Part shown: in pieces, positions 58,001 to 64,000 of the stretch
How the letters are laid out: every line of letters begins with the position of its first letter
How positions within the stretch are numbered: the stretch's first letter is position 1
Origin: CAIWXH01 sp964555675
GTDB taxonomy: Bacteria > Chloroflexota > Chloroflexia > Chloroflexales > Chloroflexaceae
Length of the DNA: 64,000 bases
NCBI GenBank assembly: GCA_964555675.1
Contig: CAZKTU010000007.1
Location: 1 to 64,000 of the forward strand
Direction of reading: 5' to 3'
Translations under genes and position numbers: made by a program
Notes under the pieces: generated by a model
The model's input: the letters and a program-made list of their open reading frames with translations, nothing else
What the model was told of the DNA's origin: nothing
The model's database searches: none

Positions 58001-59193
58001 GCGAGTATGGGGCGGCTCGCCAGTGGCTCGCTCAGAGCCGCAACGACTTCGCCGCGGCGCGCGAGCGGGGCGGCGACGGCGAGGCCCTCGAGCAGCTCGG
58101 GATGGTCGCCTGGTACACCGGAGATTACGACACGGCCCTCACGCTCCTCGAGCAGGCCCTGGCCCTCGGGGGCGCCGGCGATCCGCGCCGGGCGGCCCAG
58201 ATGCTCAACAATGTCGGCCTGGTCTACTGGGCCCGCCACGAGCTCGGGCGCGCCCTCGACTGCTTCGAGCGCAGCCTGCGCATGGCCACAGAGGCCGGCA
58301 ACAGGCAGCACGCCGGCGTCGCCGTAGGCAATATCGGCAATGTGCACCTGGACCGCGGCGACTACGGCAAGGCCCTCGACTGCTACCTGCAGAAGCTGCA
58401 GAGCGCCCTCGACATCGGCGACCGCATGGAGCTGGGCATCTGCATCGGCAACATCGGCGCGATCTACGAGGGGCAGGGCGAGTATGCCAGGGCGACGATC
58501 TGCTTCAGCCGCTCGCTCGAGCTGGCCCTCGACCTGGGCGACCAATTGGGTGTGGGCGTGGCCCTGTGGAACCTGGGCACGGCGGCCATGGGCGAGGGCC
58601 GCCTGGACGAGAGCGAGGCTCTGTTCGAGCGCTCGGCGGCCCTGCTCGGCGCGATCGACGCCACCTACGAGCTGTGCGCCTGCAAGGCCAGCCAGGCCGA
58701 GCTGGCCTCGCGCCGCGGGGCCCACGCCGCGGCCATGGCCCTGCTGAGCGAGGCCCTTGTCCTGGCCGAGGCGAGCGGACACGCCGATACCGCCCTGCGC
58801 TGCAAGCTGCTCTCGGCCGAGTGTGGGCGGGCCCTGGGCTGGCAGCGCCCCGGCGATGCCGCCACGGTCGTGGCGCGCCTGTTCAGCGAGTGTACGAGCG
58901 ACAAGGAGCGGGCCGCCGTCCACTACACCCTGGCGCGGGTCGACGGAGCCCGTGCGGATGATCGGGCCGCCGCCGCGCGCCTCTACCGCGAGCTGCACAT
59001 GCGCACGCCCGATGCCGAGTTCCGGCGTCGCTACCTGGCCCTGATGGGCGTGGCCCTGCCGCAGCCCGCCCCCCTGCCGCCCCTGCCGATCGCCGTGCTC
59101 GAGCCCCACGTCGACCAGGCGGCCATCCTGGGCCGCGTCGCCGACCTGATCGACGACCTGTGCGCGCCCGTGGCGGTGGCTCAGGCGGCCTAG
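55009..59193 (+). CDS. soluble-adenylyl-cyclase-like protein (2 cyclase domains, NTPase, TPR)
   Basis: 1,394 residues, no membrane segment. Cyclase domain 1 (about 48-235) carries both metal Asp: FADINGFTAISEALG and KFGGDSLTAFF, but lacks the Asn-Arg transition-state pair (its equivalent reads VAGGVLDLAAEAEA). Cyclase domain 2 (about 275-485) lacks the second Asp (VDMGDKGSKALILFG) but has TVIGDAVNLAARLMQ with the Asn-Arg pair. Together they would form one complete active site, as in mammalian sAC. An AAA/STAND NTPase follows with GEAGIGKST (near 520) and Asp-rich region IVLEGCDWIDP, then TPR repeats (about 930-1300: MLNNVGLVYWARHELGRALDCFERSLRM; GNIGNVHLDRGDYGKALDCYLQKLQ). It likely makes cAMP in response to a bound ligand. 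The start is uncertain; 55057 is an alternative. Confidence 0.88.
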   Translation: MTTAYEAGVRQQSVLGMTQHSLQWSSFIPYHVAAELAADPESPLTGRERRVASVALFADINGFTAISEALGAGERGGGEALTGILNSYFTPIIALIQSYGGIVAKFGGDSLTAFFPHEPGERAAVARRATACALAIQGQVARYRDIEAAGRVFTLRMRVGLAAGDLLCTVVGDPETRLESIVAGGVLDLAAEAEAAAAPGEVVIHRALMAELGHVRVEPRDSSITAATYFAVLRSAEIPDPAPLDPLPPLPEAAVRRIAAFLPPTIARRLGDGEASFVGEHRGVAVLFIAFDGLDYDGDPAVGAKLQQYLGQVFAVVRRYGGYVNKVDMGDKGSKALILFGAPVAHEDDAERVMQCALELRALTERGAFLPEGPLQSDELPGVAPARQLSAIAVRMGVTTGSVFSGQVGSASRQEYTVIGDAVNLAARLMQAAGPGQILVAGPARRAAGPRFSWAGQAELRVKGRAATVVAAVLAGAGAAPAGGQQAQRAMVGRMAELAELRERAEMALRGRGQVVAISGEAGIGKSTLALASLGDAEAVGFRCLTGECVSYRSASSYLVWRPVLRGLLGLDAAWTGERQLRHLEQQLGALDQRLAQRLPLLGPLLGLAIAESELTAGLEGEARKTATETLVCDLMALAAGPVAIVLEGCDWIDPLARDLLLAVARRIVGLPVLIILTFRGAPDEREDWIAPMRGGGLHHMTELALRELPGPEVEALVAATVARHFGPDAVAPLALVELVASRAQGNPLFVEELLALVHDRGVDLADAEAVAGLELPDSLHSLVLSRIDRLDEGAQTALKVASVIGQEFSPRWLAGVHPPLAEGARLDRQLETLRRSDLAVLERASPEPSYMFRHVITRDVAYTSLARATRSGLHERAGAYIERAYAGELERHLDLLAYHYGLSDNQIKQREYFYRAGLAAQLAFAAEAAASFYERLLPLLHRGERSAVLLRLGEVLRHCGRWDEAEARFREALDLAPDHATAGRARLALGALETRRGEYGAARQWLAQSRNDFAAARERGGDGEALEQLGMVAWYTGDYDTALTLLEQALALGGAGDPRRAAQMLNNVGLVYWARHELGRALDCFERSLRMATEAGNRQHAGVAVGNIGNVHLDRGDYGKALDCYLQKLQSALDIGDRMELGICIGNIGAIYEGQGEYARATICFSRSLELALDLGDQLGVGVALWNLGTAAMGEGRLDESEALFERSAALLGAIDATYELCACKASQAELASRRGAHAAAMALLSEALVLAEASGHADTALRCKLLSAECGRALGWQRPGDAATVVARLFSECTSDKERAAVHYTLARVDGARADDRAAAARLYRELHMRTPDAEFRRRYLALMGVALPQPAPLPPLPIAVLEPHVDQAAILGRVADLIDDLCAPVAVAQAA

Positions 59194-59204
59194 AGGGCGA
59201 ATCG

Positions 59205-59213
59205 TGCTACAAT
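59205..59213 (+). promoter_or_regulatory. extended -10 promoter TGC-TACAAT
   Basis: TGCTACAAT at 59205-59213, 20 bases after the cyclase stop codon region; transcription start near 59220 leaves a 26-base leader with AAGGGG before the ATG. Confidence 0.6.
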
Positions 59214-59245
59214 CGCCCCCGCGCAGACAGAGCGAAGGGGCGGCA

Positions 59246-60055
59246 ATGGGTCTCTCGGTGGCGGTGATCGCGCGGGACGAGGAGCGGCACATCGGCGGCT
59301 GCCTTGCGAGCGTGGCCGGCCTGGCCGACGAGGTGCTGGTGCTGCTCGACAGTCGCACCGCCGATGGGACGGCAGGCGTGGCCGCGGCCCAGGGCGCGCG
59401 AGTGGTGTCCGAGCCCTGGCGCAACTTCTCGGCCCAGCGCAACCTGGCCCTCGACCTGTGCGCGCAGCAGTGGGTGCTCTTCGTCGACGCCGACGAGCGG
59501 GTCACCCCCGAGCTGGCGGCCGAGATCCGCGCCCTGTTGGGCGGCGAGGGCCGCGCCGAGGGAGCCGCGCCGCCCGCGGCGGGCTACTGGGTGCCCAGGC
59601 GCAACCTCTTCTTCGGGCGGGCCGTGCGGGGCGGGGGCTGGTACCCCGACCGGCAGTTGCGGCTGCTGCGCCGCGAGGTCGCGCGCTACGACGAGGCGCG
59701 CCTCGTGCACGAGTACGCCGAGCTCGGCGGCCCGGCCGGCGAGTTGCAGGGCCACCTGTTGCACCTGAATATCGAGGGTCTGGGCGAGCTGTGGGCCAAG
59801 CAGAGCGTCTACGCCCTGGCCGAGGCCCGCACGCTCTATCTTGAGGGGCGGCGGGCCCGCTGGCGTAACCTGGTCGGCGCGCCCGCGCGCGAGCTGTGGC
59901 GGCGCTACATCGCCCTCGGCGGCTGGCGCGACGGGGCCCTGGGGCTGCTCCTCTGCGCCACCCTGGCCTGGTTCGAGGTGGTGAAGTTCATCTTCCTGTG
60001 GGGGCAGGCTGAGGCGAGCCTGTCGTCCGCTCGAGCCAGGCGAAGAGCTCGCTGA
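59246..60055 (+). CDS. family 2 glycosyltransferase (LPS-core type)
   Basis: 269 residues. GT-A fold start LSVAVIARDEERHIGGCLASV, DEVLVLLDSRTADGT, the metal/nucleotide site FVDADERVTPELA, then PRRNLFFGRAVRGGGWYPDRQLRLLRREVARYDEARLVHEY, a stretch characteristic of WaaE/KdtX-type transferases acting on lipid-linked sugars. A final hydrophobic helix (LLLCATLAWFEVVKFIFLWG) suggests membrane association. In an organism without LPS it may act in glycolipid or surface glycan synthesis. Its last 68 bases overlap the convergent hydrolase gene. Confidence 0.9.
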   Translation: MGLSVAVIARDEERHIGGCLASVAGLADEVLVLLDSRTADGTAGVAAAQGARVVSEPWRNFSAQRNLALDLCAQQWVLFVDADERVTPELAAEIRALLGGEGRAEGAAPPAAGYWVPRRNLFFGRAVRGGGWYPDRQLRLLRREVARYDEARLVHEYAELGGPAGELQGHLLHLNIEGLGELWAKQSVYALAEARTLYLEGRRARWRNLVGAPARELWRRYIALGGWRDGALGLLLCATLAWFEVVKFIFLWGQAEASLSSARARRRAR

Positions 60056-60974
60056 AGACCCGCTCGCGCACGGGGGCGGCCGAGAGGACCAGGTCGTGGA
60101 GCCCGCCCTCGATGGCCAGGAGGCTCACGTTGCGGCCCAGGCCGGGGCCGTAGCGGCGCATGTGGGCCACGTCGAGCACACAGTCGGCGCGGGTGAACTC
60201 CTCGCTCCAGGCCTTGCCCAGGTGCGAGCGGGCCGAGTGCATGAGCAGGATGGGGCAGGCGATGTTCAGGCCGGCCTGCAGGCGCCGCTGCCCCGTGGTG
60301 ATCGCGCGCAGCCAGCCGGCGTAGGCGGGGTGGCCCGCGATCGGCTTCCAGCTCAGGTCGAAGTCCCACTCGCCGTGGTAGTCCTTATGCACGCTCTGGG
60401 CGTAGAGGGGCGAGATCACGGCGCCGAGGGGCAGGGTGGGCAGCACGGCCCCGAGCCGGGTGGCGACGGCGGCCTGGGCGCGCTGGGGCGGGGTGACGTT
60501 CAGGTCGACGAAGGGACTGTTGAGGAAGAGGGCGCGGATCTGGCCGCGCCGCGCGCCCTCGTTGGCGTAGAGGGCCCCGGTGAGCCCGCCGGTGGAGTGG
60601 CCGTTGAGCAGCAGCCAGCTGTGGCCGTCGGCGCTGATCAGGTCGATCGCGCGGTCGATCTCGGGGTAGTACTCGCGCAGATCCTTGCAGTAGTTGGGGC
60701 GCTGATGGGGGCGCAGCGAGCGGCCGTAGCGGCGCAGGTCGAGGGCGTAGAAGTCGTAGCCGTGGGCGTTGTAGGCCGCCGCCATGTGGGCCTGGAAGAA
60801 GTAGTCGATGAAGCCGTGCAGGTAGAGCACCGCTCGCCCCGCGGGCTGCGCCGCCCGCCGGCGCACCAGGGTGGCGACGGCGGGGCCGTCGAAGGCCTGC
60901 GGCAGGGCGATGGTAGTAATCTCGAAGCCGTCAAGCACGTCGGGCGACCAGGTGGGTGCGGCGGTCGTCGTCAT
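59988..60974 (-). CDS. lysophospholipase-like alpha/beta hydrolase
   Basis: 328 residues, no signal peptide. VLYLHGFIDYFFQAHMAAAYNAHGYDFYALDLRRYGRS is the monoacylglycerol-lipase-like opening; LLLNGHSTGGLTGALYAN is the nucleophile elbow (Ser near 133), and EGGLHDLVLS holds the catalytic His; the Asp may lie in the SEEFTRADCVLDVAHM region. It probably hydrolyses acyl glycerols or lysophospholipids. The start at 60974 begins the folded part; the upstream longer frame has no support. The 3' end runs 68 bases into the glycosyltransferase gene on the other strand. Confidence 0.85.
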   Translation of the reverse strand: MTTTAAPTWSPDVLDGFEITTIALPQAFDGPAVATLVRRRAAQPAGRAVLYLHGFIDYFFQAHMAAAYNAHGYDFYALDLRRYGRSLRPHQRPNYCKDLREYYPEIDRAIDLISADGHSWLLLNGHSTGGLTGALYANEGARRGQIRALFLNSPFVDLNVTPPQRAQAAVATRLGAVLPTLPLGAVISPLYAQSVHKDYHGEWDFDLSWKPIAGHPAYAGWLRAITTGQRRLQAGLNIACPILLMHSARSHLGKAWSEEFTRADCVLDVAHMRRYGPGLGRNVSLLAIEGGLHDLVLSAAPVRERVFSELFAWLERTTGSPQPAPTGR

Positions 60975-61097
60975 CGGTTCACCACAGCGGCGCGGCGGAT
61001 ACAGGGGCTCTATTGTAGCGGAAAAAGCGCCGTACGCTTTCGTGGTGCGCCCGCCCGGCTCCACGACGGCAACGAGCGCGCGAAGGTGCCGGATGCC

Positions 61098-61949
61098 TTA
61101 GAAGTTGCTCACCACGTCGATCAGGCCGCGGTCGCGGGCGACCCGGTCGAAGACGCGGAAGGCGAGGGCGGCCAGGGCGACGAGGGCGCCGGTCATGGCG
61201 GCCAGGATGAGCAGGAGTTGGGCGTCGGAGAGGGCCGCGAAGGTGGTGAAGGCGGCGGCGCCCTGGCCCAGCAGCGCGCGGCGGACCAACTCGAGCCAGT
61301 AGCTGATCGGGATGGCGAAGCCGATCGGGCTCAGCCAGGCCGGCAGGATGTCGATCGGGAAGATCGCCCCGCTGAAGAGGTAGAGCGAGGCGGCCACGGC
61401 CTCGCCGATCGCCCGTGGCTCATTGCGCAGGGTCAGGGTCCAGCTGCCCAGCGCGATGCCCATGGCCACCAGCGAGGTCAGGCCGAGCAGCATGCTGATG
61501 GCGAAGAGCGGCCAGTTGACCTGCAGGGCGCTGATCGGCAGGTCGAAGAAGAGCACGCCCGCGCCCAGGGTGACGGCGACGGCGATCGTGCCGATCACAA
61601 AACGGGCCACGGCGCGGCCCATCAGGTAGACCGGGACGTTCAAGGGCGCGACGTAGATATACTTCAAGGTGCGGTAGCGCTCGCGGTCGTCGAGGATCGA
61701 GAAGCTGGCCCCGGCCATGATCGCGCCCACGTAGATGTAGAAGCTGTTGCCCAGGTAGATGAAGGCGAAGACCGGGTCGTCGGGGCCGGTCTGGGCCACG
61801 ACATTGTACATGAAGACCAGGATCAGCACCGACGAGACCGGCTTGAGGATCGAGAAGACGAAGAAGACAAATGGGTCAGTCCAGTTCGACTCGATCTGCC
61901 AGCCGAGCCAGGCCGCGGTCCTGAAGGTGCGGGCGGATTGTTTCAGCAT
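61098..61949 (-). CDS. ABC-2 transporter permease (second subunit)
   Basis: 283 residues with six membrane helices. The first helix pair (SNWTDPFVFFVFSILKPVSSVLILVFMYNVV), GNSFYIYVGAIMAGASFSILDDRERYRTLKYIYVAP (the conserved soluble EREVGTLELL-like hinge) and the C-terminal six-helix layout are those of ABC-2 exporters. The ATG at 61949 shares one base with the stop of the upstream permease (TGATG); a GTG one codon earlier is the alternative. It is the last gene of the operon, co-translated with its partner. Confidence 0.85.
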   Translation of the reverse strand: MLKQSARTFRTAAWLGWQIESNWTDPFVFFVFSILKPVSSVLILVFMYNVVAQTGPDDPVFAFIYLGNSFYIYVGAIMAGASFSILDDRERYRTLKYIYVAPLNVPVYLMGRAVARFVIGTIAVAVTLGAGVLFFDLPISALQVNWPLFAISMLLGLTSLVAMGIALGSWTLTLRNEPRAIGEAVAASLYLFSGAIFPIDILPAWLSPIGFAIPISYWLELVRRALLGQGAAAFTTFAALSDAQLLLILAAMTGALVALAALAFRVFDRVARDRGLIDVVSNF

Positions 61950-62808
61950 CACCGGCGCCGATCTGTCAGGGTGCCCTCGTCACGGGCTTTGCGCTCCATC
62001 ACGGCGAGCGCGAGGCGGGCGAGGGCGATGAAGCCGACGGCCATGACGCTCAGGATGGCGATCTCGACCGGCACGGCGAGGAAGCCGAGCGCCGGGCCGT
62101 CGGCGAAGACCAGCTGGCGCATGGCGTCCATGCCCAGGGTCAGCGGGATGAGCGAGGCGGTGAGGGCCACCGCGAAGCCGAAGCTCTGGATGGGGAAGTA
62201 GAAGCCGGCGACGAAGTAGACCGGCTCTTGGAGCATGTTGCTGATCTGGAAGGCGTCGCGCCCGAAGAGCAGGAAGAGCGAGCTGAGCAGCATGCCCAGG
62301 CCGTAGAGCGCGGCCATGGTCAGCAGGAAGACGGCGATGAGCTGCGGGAAGCTGCTGACCGCGAAGGGGATCTGGAAGAGCCAGGTGCCCAGGCCGATGA
62401 TGATCGCGGCCCGTAGACAGGTGGCGAGCATGCCGCCGATGGCCATGCCGAGCAGGATGGCCATGAGCGATGTGGGCGACATAATGAAGAGGGGCAAGTT
62501 ACCCTGCTCTTTGTCCCAGTAGAGCTGGGCCGACATCTCCCACATGATATTGATCCAGAAGGCCGTCATGGCCCCGCCCATCACGGCGAAGCCGATATAC
62601 TGCTCGGGGGCGTTGATCGCCTTGTAGACATAGACATAGCCGACGGTGGTCAGGAAGGGCAGGAAGGTCTCGAAGAAGATCCAGGTGGGTTCGCGCCGCT
62701 GGCCGATAATGCGTGGGTAGGCCCTGGCCCAGACGGTGCGCAGGAAGAGGCGCCAGCCGGTGTCTTTGTGGGGCGGGGCGGCCTGGCTGCGGGGGAGGGT
62801 GAGCTGGC

Positions 62809-62812
<4 letters not shown>
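61949..62812 (-). CDS. ABC-2 transporter permease (first subunit)
   Basis: 287 residues, six membrane helices. MWEMSAQLYWDKEQGNLPLFIMSPTSLMAILLGMAIGG is the typical cytosolic hinge of ABC-2 permeases (related to daunorubicin DrrB and NodJ). It probably pairs with the next gene as a heterodimeric channel fed by the ATPase encoded upstream. Start ATG overlaps the ATPase stop (ATGA). Cargo unknown: drug, polysaccharide or lipid export are all possible. Confidence 0.85.
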
Positions 62813-63828
<1,016 letters not shown>

Positions 63829-64000
63829 CGCTGTAGCGTCCCTCTGCAAGGAGGATGCGAAGGTATGGGTGCTGAATCGGGCCTGTGCCTGTAGGGTATG
63901 GCCCGGGCGGGCGGGGAGGATCGGGCGGGGGGCGGATTTGGGGGGCGCGGGGTAGGGGCGGGGCGTCAAGCCGGGATTACGTATCGGAGAGGCGCTCTTC
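63829..64000. other. terminal intergenic stretch
   Basis: 172 bases with no long frame. A strong AAGGAGG is present on the plus strand (63849-63855) but is followed only by a few codons before stops. The rest is G-rich. The ABC operon promoter should lie here; no clear -10/-35 was found. Confidence 0.4.

Noticed and set aside
63849..63885. Short plus-strand peptide after a strong AAGGAGG
   Set aside because: Either possible start gives fewer than ten codons; no support beyond the ribosome-site match.

Overview
The window is gene-dense, very GC-rich DNA (about 70% by eye) with the codon use of a high-GC bacterium. My best guess is a member of the Chloroflexota, class Chloroflexia, for example a Roseiflexus- or Kouleothrix-like filament. 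This is an inference from remembered family resemblance: SdrD-type giant surface protein, C25 peptidase, ArsA ATPase with an Hsp20-like tail, YitT, transglutaminase with DUF4129, and secreted proteins ending in a YLPA-type tail. No rRNA or marker tree was available. There is one tRNA (Pro-TGG), and no CRISPR array, prophage or complete insertion sequence.

Layout. 1-5.1 kb holds a small membrane protein, a YitT permease, a lipase-like hydrolase, an ArsA ATPase, an EamA exporter and a DksA-type zinc finger. 5.2-8.3 kb holds a small LPATG surface protein, an inverted-repeat element, a DUF4838 glycosidase-like protein and a small basic protein. 8.4-11.1 kb holds a PhoR/PhoB-like two-component pair, tRNA-Pro and an unknown protein. 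11.3-19.6 kb holds two glycosidase-like proteins that seem to lack their catalytic residues, flanking an apparent operon of histone-deacetylase-like enzyme, hisH, hisA and a coiled-coil protein, plus a THUMP-type RNA methyltransferase. 19.6-24.5 kb holds trmD, a hydrolase, a GNAT enzyme, miaA, an RDD protein and a histidine phosphatase. 24.6-32.2 kb holds a YtcJ-like amidohydrolase, an MFS transporter crossed by a 100-N assembly gap, a TetR/DUF6544 pair, a PLP decarboxylase and lpdA.

32.5-46.9 kb is the most distinctive part: a 3,846-residue secreted protein with about 22 SdrD_B-like repeats, a small LPATG protein and a gingipain-like C25 cysteine peptidase, closely spaced on one strand. Three exported proteins of the window (giant protein, C25 peptidase and the 53.4-54.9 kb protein) share a C-terminal tail of the form [YA]LP[AL][LV]xR, which I propose as a possible sorting signal. 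46.9-52.2 kb holds a Ktr potassium system, tatD and a membrane transglutaminase. 52.3-60 kb holds an old-yellow-enzyme-like protein, the tailed secreted protein, a soluble-adenylyl-cyclase-like protein (two cyclase domains, NTPase, TPR) and a glycosyltransferase. 60-63.8 kb holds a lysophospholipase-like hydrolase and a three-gene ABC-2 exporter operon.

Many promoters here look alike: a TAYAAT core preceded by TGC, TGG, GGG or CGG and without a recognisable -35. Two genes (tatD and the DUF4838 gene) appear to be transcribed leaderless. Convergent genes often share a 4-base CTAG or CTAA stop overlap, and several convergent pairs are separated by perfect hairpins.
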